Source: [Actinomadura] parvosata subsp. kistnae
GTDB taxonomy: Bacteria; Actinomycetota; Actinomycetes; Streptosporangiales; Streptosporangiaceae
Length of the DNA stretch: 64,000 bases
NCBI RefSeq assembly: GCF_900323885.1
Contig: NZ_OOHJ01000018.1
Location: forward strand, 1,785,001 to 1,849,000
Direction: 5' to 3'
The notes below the pieces were generated by a model. The model did not search any database. It saw only the letters and a program-made list of their open reading frames with translations, and was not told the DNA's origin. This document shows positions 8,836 through 16,562 of this stretch, piece after piece. The stretch's first letter is position 1, and each line of letters starts with the position of its first letter. The position numbers and the translations under genes are program-made.

Positions 8836-9123
8836 ATGTGAAGTATGGCCTGAGAATTGATGCCGACCGATGGGCCGGGTACGGCTTGTCGCCAGCCGAG
8901 GATGTCCCACTCCGGCTCAGGGGCCACTCCGCACAGGTAGGTGGCCTCCTTGAGCAAGCGGGGTGTCGGCTTGATTGCCGGTTGTGCCGGTGCCAGTTGT
9001 GGCCGTTGCCAAAGGCATGACCGGGGGCGCTTGGCGAACAAGGACGCGGAACTCGGCCCAGGCCGGGGGTCCGGGGCCGGGAGGCCCCCGGCAAGGGGGT
9101 GTGGGGGAGCTTGGCTCCCCACA

Positions 9124-9308
9124 GGGCGCTGCCCGGAGCCCATCGCGCGAAGCGCTGCCAGAAGCGGAGGACCGAGCAGTGAGCTGGGGCGCTGCCCGGA
9201 GCCCAATGCGCGAAGCGCCGCCGGAAGCGGAGGACCGAGCAGTTAGCTGGGGTGCTGCCTGGAGACCACGAGCGCGTAGCGCCCCCTGCGGAGGCCCGAG
9301 CAGTTAGC
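9124..9308. repeat. 63-bp tandem repeat array, three units
   Basis: Unit 1 (9124-9186) and unit 2 (9187-9249) are nearly identical, both starting GGGCGCTGCCCGGAGCCCA and ending in the GAGCAGT(G/T)AGCTG segment. Unit 3 (9250-9308) is degenerate and about 4 bp short. The array ends 2 bp before the stop codon of the pectate lyase gene. The preceding 290 bp (8836-9123) hold a GC-rich hairpin GGGGAGCTTGGCTCCCC at about 9107-9123 and no convincing gene. Confidence 0.8.
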
Positions 9309-9310
9309 GC

Positions 9311-10909
9311 TTAGATCTTGCCGACGCCGGCGCCGGACATGACCGCGGTCTTGATCGTGGTCGGGTCTGCCAGCGTGTACGAGTAGTACGTGGACGGTTC
9401 CTGGACGGTGCCGCTGCAGTCGGGCGTTCCGGAGTCGTCGGTGAAGACGTTGTTGCGGGCGACGCACCGTCCCGAAGGGCCGGCGTACGAGTTGGTGACC
9501 GGTTCCTCCACTCGTTCGAAGTAGTTGCCCTCCACCAGGCAGCCGGCATCAGCCTGGCAGGCGACCCCGACGTCGGTGTTGTACACGTAGTAGTTGTTGA
9601 ACACGTGGACGGGCTCGCCGAAGCGGACGCGGGGGTTGCGTTGCGGGGTGCGGTCGAACCAGTTGTGGTGGTAGGTGACCTTGAGGCGGCCGACGTCCTG
9701 GGCGGCGTTGCCGTCGTCGTGGCCGAGCAGCATGTTCTTGGTGTGGTTGTGGGTGTGGTTCCAGGAGACGGTGATGTAGGAGGAGCCGCGCTTGATGTCG
9801 ATGAGGCCGTCGTAGCCATTGGCGAGGTCGTTGTGGTCGATCCAGATGTGGTGGCTGAACATCTGGACGTTGATGGAGTCGTCGGTGGCGCCGCGGAAGG
9901 TCAGGTTGCGGATGATGACGTTGTGGACGGCGTTGGCGGGCGGGGTGGTGATGGAGTCGTCGGCGGGCAGGCCGATGTTGAGTCCGCCGCCGGTGAGGCC
10001 GGAGGTGGCGCCGACGCCGAGGATGGTCTTGTCCGAGGTGACGTTGTGCATGCCGGATGGCAGGGTGATGGTGCCGAGGACGCAGACGGTGAGGGGGCCC
10101 TGCTGGCCGATGGCGGCGAGGAATTCGGCGGCCGTGTCCACGGCGACGGTGGGTCCGCCGGCGCCGACGGTGGTGCCGTTCTGGCCCCAGGCGTTCACCG
10201 AGGCGAAGCCGACGGGTGAGCCGGCGGGCGGCAGGCAGCTTCCGGGCGGGATGGTGGGCACGGTGGGTGAGACGGTGGGGCCGCCGAGGTCGGTGACGAG
10301 CACGTCGTCGAACGTGGCGCTGGCGTAGTAGCCGGCCAGGCCGGCCCGGCCTGAGGCGAACGTGGTGTCCGTGGCGGTGGCCACCTGCACGTCGTTGACG
10401 AAGCCGCGCAGCGTGCTGCCGAACGCTTCCAAGCGGACGGTGTGCCACTCTCCGGGGGTGATGGTGGCGGAGCCGGTGGCGAGGGTGATGGGCGCGCCGC
10501 CGGTTCGCTTGCCGAGGACGGCGGTGCCCGCGTTGGTCAGGCCGAGGAAGTAGTAGCTGCTGGTGCTCTGCGCGCGGGCGAGCACGGCGGCGTACCGGCC
10601 GGAGCCGTTGTAGGAGATCGGCTTGACGCGGGCCTGCACCGCCTGGTCGGTCCAGCCGCTGCCGGCCAGGGCGCGGGCGTCGGCGCTGGTGCCCGACTGG
10701 CGGTAGGCCGGGGAGCCGTCGGTGACCACCGACCAGCTGCCGCCGGAGCGGGACCAGCCGGCGGCGTCGCCGTCCTGGAAGTCGTCGCTGAACAGGGTGG
10801 CGGCGGACGCGCTCGGCATGACCAGGAGGGCCGTGACGAGGGCCGTGGCGAACGCGGCGGCGATGAAGGGCACTCGCCATGCCGCGTGGAGCTGGTTGTT
10901 GCTGCGCAC
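9311..10909 (-). CDS. Secreted pectate lyase (PL1) with N-terminal beta-sandwich domain
   Basis: 532 residues with a Sec signal peptide ending near PSASA-A (residue 36). Residues about 38-208 form a concanavalin-like/LamG-type jelly roll (LFSDDFQDGDAAGWSRSGGSW). A Pro/Thr-rich linker TVSPTVPTIPPG follows. The C-terminal 300 residues are a PL1 beta-helix with HHIWIDHNDL, YDGLIDIKRGSSYITVSWN, and HHNWFDRTPQRNPRVRFG holding the Ca-binding Asp and catalytic Arg candidates. It cleaves polygalacturonate by beta-elimination outside the cell. The promoter side carries two matched operator-like sites, and the stop abuts a 63-bp repeat array. Confidence 0.92.
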   Translation of the reverse strand: MRSNNQLHAAWRVPFIAAAFATALVTALLVMPSASAATLFSDDFQDGDAAGWSRSGGSWSVVTDGSPAYRQSGTSADARALAGSGWTDQAVQARVKPISYNGSGRYAAVLARAQSTSSYYFLGLTNAGTAVLGKRTGGAPITLATGSATITPGEWHTVRLEAFGSTLRGFVNDVQVATATDTTFASGRAGLAGYYASATFDDVLVTDLGGPTVSPTVPTIPPGSCLPPAGSPVGFASVNAWGQNGTTVGAGGPTVAVDTAAEFLAAIGQQGPLTVCVLGTITLPSGMHNVTSDKTILGVGATSGLTGGGLNIGLPADDSITTPPANAVHNVIIRNLTFRGATDDSINVQMFSHHIWIDHNDLANGYDGLIDIKRGSSYITVSWNHTHNHTKNMLLGHDDGNAAQDVGRLKVTYHHNWFDRTPQRNPRVRFGEPVHVFNNYYVYNTDVGVACQADAGCLVEGNYFERVEEPVTNSYAGPSGRCVARNNVFTDDSGTPDCSGTVQEPSTYYSYTLADPTTIKTAVMSGAGVGKI

Positions 10910-11012
10910 CGTGGAGCCTCCGGGGGTGAGGGGCGGCGACGGGGCGCGTGCGCTGTTTCGACAGCGAAGACCGCCCTGGTCGCGCTGCCTGACGGGACGA
11001 GCTTCACATCTT

Positions 11013-11098
11013 TATGCAACCGATTGTTAGGCGCGTCAACCGGTTTGGTGTGCAGTTTTGTTGCAGGATGACGAGTGGATCTTGCAAGCGATTGTAAG
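11013..11098. promoter_or_regulatory. Two LacI-type operator candidates before the pectate lyase gene
   Basis: TATGCAACCGATTGTTAG (11013-11030) and CTTGCAAGCGATTGTAAG (11081-11098) share TGCAAnCGATTGTnAG. They are imperfect palindromes centred on CG, a LacI-family operator layout. They lie about 104 and 172 bp upstream of the lyase ATG in a 303-bp gene-free gap. The cognate regulator is not adjacent; the LacI genes at 21.2 and 33.5 kb are possibilities. Confidence 0.45.
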
Positions 11099-11212
11099 AG
11101 GCATCGTCACGGTAGGTGATGTCTTCTGCCGATCGCGTGATCCGCGCCGGGCTCGGCGGCTATCTTGGGGGGCTCCACCCGCCGGAGCCGACACGAGAGC
11201 CTACGCACCCCC

Positions 11213-11749
11213 ATGGACGAGCACGTCATCACGACCGAGTGGGTCCCCTTCGCCCCCGACGAGATCGCCTACCACGACTACGTCGAAGGCACCTACAACA
11301 CCTTCTCGTGCACCTGCGGGCAGCCCCTGACCGACCGTGACGCGGCCACGCGCCACGCCGCCGAGTCGGGCCGGTGCATGATGTGCCTCGGGTCCGGAAC
11401 GATCTCCATCAACCCGCACGCCAGCAGCGGGTGCGACAGTTGCGCCGGGTCGGGGCGGTCGGAGCCGGGCACGGTGATGGTTCAGGCGCGGGTGACGGCG
11501 AGCTTCGTCAGGGAGGTGGCCGCGCTGCTGCCGGCGGAGTTCGGGCTGTGCGACGTGGTGACGGTGCTGCTCGACCGGCTGCCGCCGGCGCGGGACCGCG
11601 GGGCGGAGGCGCTGCTGTCGGTGGCGGCGGGGCTGATCAGGTATCTGGAGGTGCAGGGCGAGGTGGTGCTGTGCTCGGTGCCTGACTACGTGCCGGGGGA
11701 CGGGGCGGAGCAGCGGCACCACGACCCCCGGTGGATCCGCGTCTCCTGA
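11213..11749 (+). CDS. Unknown protein with DnaJ-like CxxCxGxG zinc knuckles
   Basis: 178 residues from ATG 11213 (MDEHVITTEW). Two CxxCxGxG motifs, CMMCLGSG and CDSCAGSG, are separated by about 20 residues and preceded by FSCTCGQPL. This resembles one half of the DnaJ cysteine-rich zinc centre. The C-terminal half (ARVTASFVREVAALLPAEFG, then LSVAAGLIRYLEVQG) is helical. No J-domain is present, so it is not a DnaJ. It stands alone between the pectate lyase promoter and the permease gene. Function unknown; zinc binding is a reasonable prediction. Confidence 0.7.
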   Translation: MDEHVITTEWVPFAPDEIAYHDYVEGTYNTFSCTCGQPLTDRDAATRHAAESGRCMMCLGSGTISINPHASSGCDSCAGSGRSEPGTVMVQARVTASFVREVAALLPAEFGLCDVVTVLLDRLPPARDRGAEALLSVAAGLIRYLEVQGEVVLCSVPDYVPGDGAEQRHHDPRWIRVS

Positions 11750-11827
11750 TCGATACGGTGGGTCGGAAGTGACCCGCCGAGCACGGTGGGTCGGGAGTGG
11801 TCCATCGAGCGAGGAGTGCGCCCCGAC

Positions 11828-13120
11828 ATGACGGTGACGGCCTGGGCGGCGGTGGCCGTCTTTCTCGGAGCGTACGCGCTGATCGCGACCGAGCGGGTGC
11901 ACCGGGTGGCGGCGGCGCTCGGCGGGGCAGGCGTCATGTTGCTGCTGCACGCCACGCACGCGGGCGCGGCGTTCTTCTCGCAGTCGTCCGGTATCGACTG
12001 GAACGTCATCTTCCTGCTGCTCGGCATGATGATCATCGTCGGGGTGCTGAAGCAGACGGGGGTCTTCGAGTTCCTGGCCATCTGGGCCGCGAAGCGGGCG
12101 CGCGGGCGGCCGTTCCGGTTGCTGGCGTTGCTCGTGCTGATCACGGCGAGCGCGTCGGCGCTGCTGGACAACGTCACGACCGTGCTGCTGATCGCCCCGG
12201 TGACGTTCTTGGTGTGTGAACGGCTGGCGTTGCCGGTGGCGCCGTTCCTCATCGCCGAGGCCATGGCCTCGAACATCGGCGGCACCGCCACCCTGATCGG
12301 CGACCCGCCGAACATCATCATCGCCAGCCGGGGCGGCCTGACGTTCAACGACTTCCTGGTGCACCTGGCGCCGCTGATCGTGGTGCTCATGGCGGTGTTC
12401 ATCGGGTTGTGCCGGTGGTTGTTCCGCCGCAGCTTCCGTTACGACCCGGAGCTGGCGGCCGAGGTCATGGCGCTGAACGAGCGGGAGGCGATCGCCGACC
12501 GGCGGCTGCTGTGGCAGTCGCTGGCGGTGCTGGCGCTGGTGCTGGCGGCGTTCGTGCTGCATCCGGTGCTGCACTACGAGCCGTCGGTGGTCGCGTTGCT
12601 GGGCGCGGGGGTGCTGGTGGCGGCCACGAAGGTGACGACGGAGGAGGCGATCAGCGAGGTCGAGTGGCCGACGCTGGTGTTCTTCGCCGGGTTGTTCGTC
12701 ATGGTGGGGTCGCTGGTGGAGACGGGGGTGATCAGGCAGGTCTCCGACGCGGCGGCCGCCGCCACGCACGGGCAGCTCGGGCTGACCACGATGGTGCTGC
12801 TGTGGGCGTCGGCGGGCCTGTCGGCGGTGGTCGACAACATCCCGTACGTGGCCACGATGAGCCCCATCGTGGCCGACCTCGTGCAGGCGAACGGCGGCGG
12901 CGAGCACGCCCAGGTGCTCTGGTGGGCCCTGGCGCTGGGGACCGACCTGGGCGGCAACGCGACGGCGGTGGGGGCGGCGGCGAACGTCGTGGTCGTCGGC
13001 ATCGCCGCCCGCAACGGCACCCCGATCAGCTTCTGGCAGTTCACGCGGTACGGGCTGGTCGTCACGCTGGTCACGGTGGCGGTGTCCACCCCGTACCTGT
13101 GGCTGCGTTACCTCACCTGA
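11828..13120 (+). CDS. ArsB/NhaD-type ion permease
   Basis: 430 residues, almost entirely transmembrane, with about eleven or twelve spans. The two inverted halves each carry the family's re-entrant signature: SALLDNVTTVLLIAP with NIGGTATLIGDPPNIIIAS in the first, and SAVVDNIPYVATMSP with DLGGNATAVGAAANVVVVG in the second. These are hallmarks of the IT superfamily (ArsB, NhaD, P protein, DASS). Likely an anion or Na+/H+ antiporter in the cell membrane; sequence does not settle the substrate and no ars genes are nearby. In-frame GTG at 11816 is an alternative start. Confidence 0.85.
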   Translation: MTVTAWAAVAVFLGAYALIATERVHRVAAALGGAGVMLLLHATHAGAAFFSQSSGIDWNVIFLLLGMMIIVGVLKQTGVFEFLAIWAAKRARGRPFRLLALLVLITASASALLDNVTTVLLIAPVTFLVCERLALPVAPFLIAEAMASNIGGTATLIGDPPNIIIASRGGLTFNDFLVHLAPLIVVLMAVFIGLCRWLFRRSFRYDPELAAEVMALNEREAIADRRLLWQSLAVLALVLAAFVLHPVLHYEPSVVALLGAGVLVAATKVTTEEAISEVEWPTLVFFAGLFVMVGSLVETGVIRQVSDAAAAATHGQLGLTTMVLLWASAGLSAVVDNIPYVATMSPIVADLVQANGGGEHAQVLWWALALGTDLGGNATAVGAAANVVVVGIAARNGTPISFWQFTRYGLVVTLVTVAVSTPYLWLRYLT

Positions 13121-13127
13121 CCGCGAG

Positions 13128-13190
13128 CACGTCACCCAAGCGACCACACGTCACCCGAGCGACAGCGCGTCACCTGAGCGGCAGCACGTC
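13128..13190. repeat. 19-bp tandem repeat spanning a stop codon
   Basis: Three units at 13128-13146, 13147-13165 and 13166-13184 plus a partial fourth, each of the form CACGTCACCCRAGCGACMR. The array fills the gap between the permease stop (13120) and the convergent NTF2-fold gene and contains that gene's stop at 13170-13172. Confidence 0.8.
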
Positions 13191-13628
13191 CACGCCGCGC
13201 TCGTCGTCGCCGCGCGGCCCGAAGATGCGCCGTTCGGACTCCTCGATGCGCACGTCGTTGATGCTGGCCTCCCTGCGCCGCATCAGCCCGGACGCGTCGA
13301 ACTCCCACTGCTCGTTGCCGTAGCTGCGCCACCACTGGCCGGAGGCGTCGCGGGACTCGTACTGGAAGCGGACCGCGATGCGGTCGCCGAGCACCGCCCA
13401 CAGCTCCTTGCGCAGGGCGTAGTCGAGCTCCCTGTCCCATTTGCGGCGCAGGAACGCCCTGATCTCGTCGCGTCCGGTGACGAACTCGCCGCGGTTGCGC
13501 CACACCGAGTCCTCCGTGTACGCGAGCGCGACCTTGTCGGGGTCGCAGGTGTTCCAGGCGTCCTCGGCGGCCTGGACCTTGATCCGGGCGCTCTCCTCGG
13601 TGAACGGCGGGACGGGCGGGCGGGACAT
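13170..13628 (-). CDS. NTF2-fold protein, DUF1348 type
   Basis: 152 residues from ATG 13628, preceded by GAGGAGG. SARIKVQAAEDAWNTCDPDKVA, YTEDSVWRNRGEFVTGRDEI and FVTGRDEIRAFLRRKWDREL fit the DUF1348 branch of the cone-shaped NTF2-like fold, followed by the strands VRFQYESRDASGQWWRSYG. Such small proteins are often metabolite-processing enzymes or binders. It is divergent from a TetR gene with two perfect operators between them, so it is very likely that repressor's target. Exact function unknown. Confidence 0.85.
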   Translation of the reverse strand: MSRPPVPPFTEESARIKVQAAEDAWNTCDPDKVALAYTEDSVWRNRGEFVTGRDEIRAFLRRKWDRELDYALRKELWAVLGDRIAVRFQYESRDASGQWWRSYGNEQWEFDASGLMRRREASINDVRIEESERRIFGPRGDDERGVDVLPLR

Positions 13629-13647
13629 GGTGGCCTCCTCGACACGT

Positions 13648-13692
13648 GAGAACGGTCGTTCTCGCGAGCTATCGTAGAGAACGACCGTTCTC
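13648..13692. promoter_or_regulatory. Twin TetR operators
   Basis: GAGAACGGTCGTTCTC (13648-13663) and GAGAACGACCGTTCTC (13677-13692) are 16-bp inverted repeats, 29 bp centre to centre. They lie in the 82-bp gap between the divergent NTF2-fold and tetR genes. The arms GAGAACG/CGTTCTC are exact in both. Dual occupancy would block both promoters. Confidence 0.8.
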
Positions 13693-13710
13693 CGGAGCAA
13701 GCGAGGTGCC

Positions 13711-14244
13711 ATGGAACACGCCGAACGACTGCTCGCGGCGGCCGGCGAGCTCTTCTACCGGCGCGGCATCAGGGCCGTCGGCATGGACGACGTCAGGGCC
13801 GCCTCCGGGGTGTCGCTCAAGCGGCTCTACCAGTGCTTTCCCTCCAAGGAGGCGCTGGTCGTGGCCTATCTGGAGCGGCGCGACGAGCGGTGGATGGGCT
13901 CGCTCACCTCCTACGTGGCGGAGCACGGCGGGTCGGCCGAGGCGGTGTTCGGGTGGCTGGAGCGCTGGTTCGCCGAGGACGGCTTCCGCGGGTGCGGGTT
14001 CGTCAACGCGTACGGGGAGCTGGGCGCCACCTCGGAGGCGGTCGCCGAGGTGGCGCGGCGGCACAAGCGGCGGCTGCGCGACTACCTGCGCGGCCTGGTC
14101 GCCGACGACCTGCTGGCCGACCAGCTCCTCGTCCTGGTGGACGGCGCCACCGTCACCGCCATGGTGGACCCGGAGCGGGCGACCCAGGCGGCACGCGCGG
14201 CCGGCCAAGCCGCCCGCGCGCTCATGACGGCTCGCGAGAAATGA
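13711..14244 (+). CDS. TetR family repressor
   Basis: 177 residues. The N-terminal helix-turn-helix is standard: AGELFYRRGIRAVGMDDV, then ASGVSLKRLYQCFPSKEALV. The C-terminal ligand domain is helical and contains RGCGFVNAYGELG, a pattern common in this subfamily. It is divergent from the DUF1348 gene and probably autoregulated through the GAGAACG inverted repeats. The last codons lie inside a 22-bp duplication. Confidence 0.9.
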   Translation: MEHAERLLAAAGELFYRRGIRAVGMDDVRAASGVSLKRLYQCFPSKEALVVAYLERRDERWMGSLTSYVAEHGGSAEAVFGWLERWFAEDGFRGCGFVNAYGELGATSEAVAEVARRHKRRLRDYLRGLVADDLLADQLLVLVDGATVTAMVDPERATQAARAAGQAARALMTAREK

Positions 14245-14290
14245 GCAAGCGGCTCGCGAGAAATAGACAAACCGAGTGAGCAAGCGGCTC
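14228..14290. repeat. Duplicated tail between tetR and the dehydrogenase operon
   Basis: CGGCTCGCGAGAAAT occurs at 14228-14242 and 14250-14264 (period 22). GAGCAAGCGGCTC occurs at 14243-14255 and 14278-14290. Together they fill the convergent intergenic gap and overlap both the tetR stop and the stop of the molybdopterin subunit gene. Confidence 0.75.
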
Positions 14291-16562
14291 ACAGCAGCTT
14301 GTCGAGGGTGATCGGCAGGTCGAGCACCCGCTTGCCGGTCGCGTGCCGCACCGCGTTGGCCACCGCCGCCGCGGCCCCCGTGATGCTCACCTCCCCCACC
14401 CCGCGCAGCCCCAGCGGCATGCCGGAGTCGGGCTCGTTCAGGCAGTGGACGTCGATGCGCGGGATGTCGGCGTGCACCGGCACGTGGTACTCCGCCAGGC
14501 TCGCGTTCATGATCCGCCCGTTGCGGTGGTCGATCAGCGTCTGCTCCGACAGCGCCATGCCGATGCCCATCACGATGCCGCCGCGAAGCTGGCTGGCCGC
14601 CGTCCTGGCGTTGATGACGGTGCCGACGTCGAAGACGCCGAGCCAGCGTGAGACGCGTACCTCCATGGTGTCGGGATCGACGCGCACCTCGCAGAACTGG
14701 GCGCCGGTCGCCGCGCGCACCCAGCGCCTGCGCTCGCGCAGGGTCCGCGCCATGAAGCCGAGCATGCCCGCCTTGCTCTCCACCTCCACGTGATCGCGGC
14801 CGGCCGCCGCCAGGATCTCCGCGTACGTCTGACCGGCGGCCCCCGCGTACAGGCCGCCGTCGCGGGCCTCCACCTCGTCCGGTTTGCGGCCGCGCAATGG
14901 CGAGCCGGGCGAGCGGCGGACCAGGCCGAGCAGGGTGCGCTTCAGCTTGGCAGCGGCGTCCTGCACGCCCGCCGCCGCGCTCGCGGTCTGTGTCGAGCCG
15001 CCGGCGCCGGGCGCGACCGGCAGGTCGGAGTCGCCGTACTCGACGCGTACGGACGCCAGCGGCACCCCCAGCTCGTCGGCGGCCATCTGCCCCAGCACGG
15101 TCGCCGTGCCCATGCCCATCTCCTGGAGGCCGCAGCGCACCACGGCTGTGCCGTCCGCGTTCAGGCGGATCGTGACGTTCGCCGGCATCCGCAGCGACGG
15201 GTGGTAGGCCGTGGCCACCCCCATGCCGACCAGCCACCGGCCGTCGCGCATGGCGCCGGCGCGCGGGTCGCGCTCGCGCCAGCCGAACCGCTCCGCCCCC
15301 AGCGCGTACGCCTCCCGCAGCCTGCGGTGCGCCAGCCGCTGCCCGCCCACCGGGTCGCGGTCGGGCTCGTTGAGCAGGCGCAGCTCGACCGGGTCGAGGC
15401 CCAGCTCCCAGGCCAGCTCGTCCACGGCCGACTCCAGGGCGAAGGTGCCGATGGACTCGCCCGGCGCCCGCATGAACGTGTTGGCCAGCAGGTCGAGCCG
15501 GACGGTGCTCTGCCGCAGGTGGATGTTGGGGGCGGCGTACAGGTGCCGGGTGCCGGCGGTGATCGGCTCGCCGTTGCCGCCGCTGCGTCCCGTCCTGGAC
15601 ACGGTGGTGTGGAGGACGGCGGTCAGCTTCCCGTCGGCGCCGGCGCCCAGCGCGACCCGCTGGATGCTGCCCGTCCGCCCGCCGACCGTGTGGTAGACGC
15701 CTTCCCGGGTGAGCGCGAGCCGCACCGGGCGGCCCGTCGCGCGGGCGGCGAGCACGGCGAGCAGCGTGCCCGCCCACACCGAGCCCTTGCCGCCGAACCC
15801 GCCCCCGACGTAGGGGGACAGGACCCTGACGTTGCGCTCCGGCACCTCGAAGCGCTGGGCCAGGTGCTTGCGCGTCCAGGTGATGTTCTGGGTGGCCTCG
15901 TGCACGGTCAGCCGGTCGCCGTCCCAGACGGCGGTGGTGGCGTGCGGCTCGATCGCGTTGTGGTTGTGCGGCGGCGTGGTGAAGGTCAGGTCCACCTTGT
16001 ACGGGGCGGCGGCCAGCGCGGCCGGCGCGTCGCCCTTGGTCGCCTCGGCCTCGCTGATCAGGTTGCCCTTCTGGGGGACGGCGTTGCCCTGCTCGGCGGC
16101 CAGGTCCACCGCGGCGGGCAACTCCTCGTACGACGGGCGCACCAGCGAGGCCGCGTACCGGGCCGTCTCGGGGGTCTCGGCGACCACGACGGCGACCGGC
16201 TGGCCGTTCCAGAGCACCTCGTCGGTGGCGAGGTAGTTGACCGACGTGCCGGCGACGAGCGTGCTGAGGTCGAGGAAGCTCACCTTGGGGGCGGGCTTCA
16301 TCGGCCGGGTGTTCTGGTGGGTGAGGACGTCGATGACGCCGCGCACCGCCAGCGCCTCGGCGGTGTCGATGCCGGTGATGCGGCCGTGCGGGATCGTGGC
16401 GTGCACGAGCGCCGCGTAGGCCAGCCCTGGGTACGGGTACTCGGCGGCGTAGCGGGCCTCGCCGGTGGTCTTGGCGGGGCCGTCGACCCGGTCGATCGCC
16501 TGGCCGACGTACTTCTCGGTGGTGCCGGTGCGTGGCTCGGTCTCGGCGTACTTGATGCTCAT
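14289..16562 (-). CDS. Molybdopterin subunit of a xanthine-oxidase-family dehydrogenase
   Basis: 757 residues, YagR/PaoC-like. After a short start it has the aldehyde oxidase a/b-hammerhead domain (IDRVDGPAKTTGEARYAAEY). It continues into molybdopterin-binding segments: VGGGFGGKG at about 255, RAPGESIG near 365, GLQEMGMGT, and the C-terminal LRGVGEVSITGA, whose Glu is the expected catalytic base. No Tat signal is seen, unlike the E. coli periplasmic PaoABC, so it is probably cytoplasmic. The start overlaps the FAD gene's stop by ATGA. Substrate likely an aldehyde or N-heterocycle; unproven. Confidence 0.9.
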   Translation of the reverse strand: MSIKYAETEPRTGTTEKYVGQAIDRVDGPAKTTGEARYAAEYPYPGLAYAALVHATIPHGRITGIDTAEALAVRGVIDVLTHQNTRPMKPAPKVSFLDLSTLVAGTSVNYLATDEVLWNGQPVAVVVAETPETARYAASLVRPSYEELPAAVDLAAEQGNAVPQKGNLISEAEATKGDAPAALAAAPYKVDLTFTTPPHNHNAIEPHATTAVWDGDRLTVHEATQNITWTRKHLAQRFEVPERNVRVLSPYVGGGFGGKGSVWAGTLLAVLAARATGRPVRLALTREGVYHTVGGRTGSIQRVALGAGADGKLTAVLHTTVSRTGRSGGNGEPITAGTRHLYAAPNIHLRQSTVRLDLLANTFMRAPGESIGTFALESAVDELAWELGLDPVELRLLNEPDRDPVGGQRLAHRRLREAYALGAERFGWRERDPRAGAMRDGRWLVGMGVATAYHPSLRMPANVTIRLNADGTAVVRCGLQEMGMGTATVLGQMAADELGVPLASVRVEYGDSDLPVAPGAGGSTQTASAAAGVQDAAAKLKRTLLGLVRRSPGSPLRGRKPDEVEARDGGLYAGAAGQTYAEILAAAGRDHVEVESKAGMLGFMARTLRERRRWVRAATGAQFCEVRVDPDTMEVRVSRWLGVFDVGTVINARTAASQLRGGIVMGIGMALSEQTLIDHRNGRIMNASLAEYHVPVHADIPRIDVHCLNEPDSGMPLGLRGVGEVSITGAAAAVANAVRHATGKRVLDLPITLDKLL

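Noticed and set aside
8836..9206. A - strand segment reading LLKEATYLCGVAPEPEWDILG
   Set aside because: Looks protein-like over about 35 residues but has no start or continuation in phase with the neighbouring gene; too little to call a gene.
8941..9246. A 101-codon + frame with a 21-residue internal repeat (ARSAARSGGPSS-type)
   Set aside because: The repeat is at DNA level with third-unit decay, no ribosome site and no homologous pattern; treated as a repeat array.
11755..11799. ACGGTGGGTCGG(A/G)AGTG repeated with period 28 before the ArsB/NhaD-type gene
   Set aside because: Only two copies of 17 bp in a GC-rich leader; not clearly more than chance, and no palindromic form.
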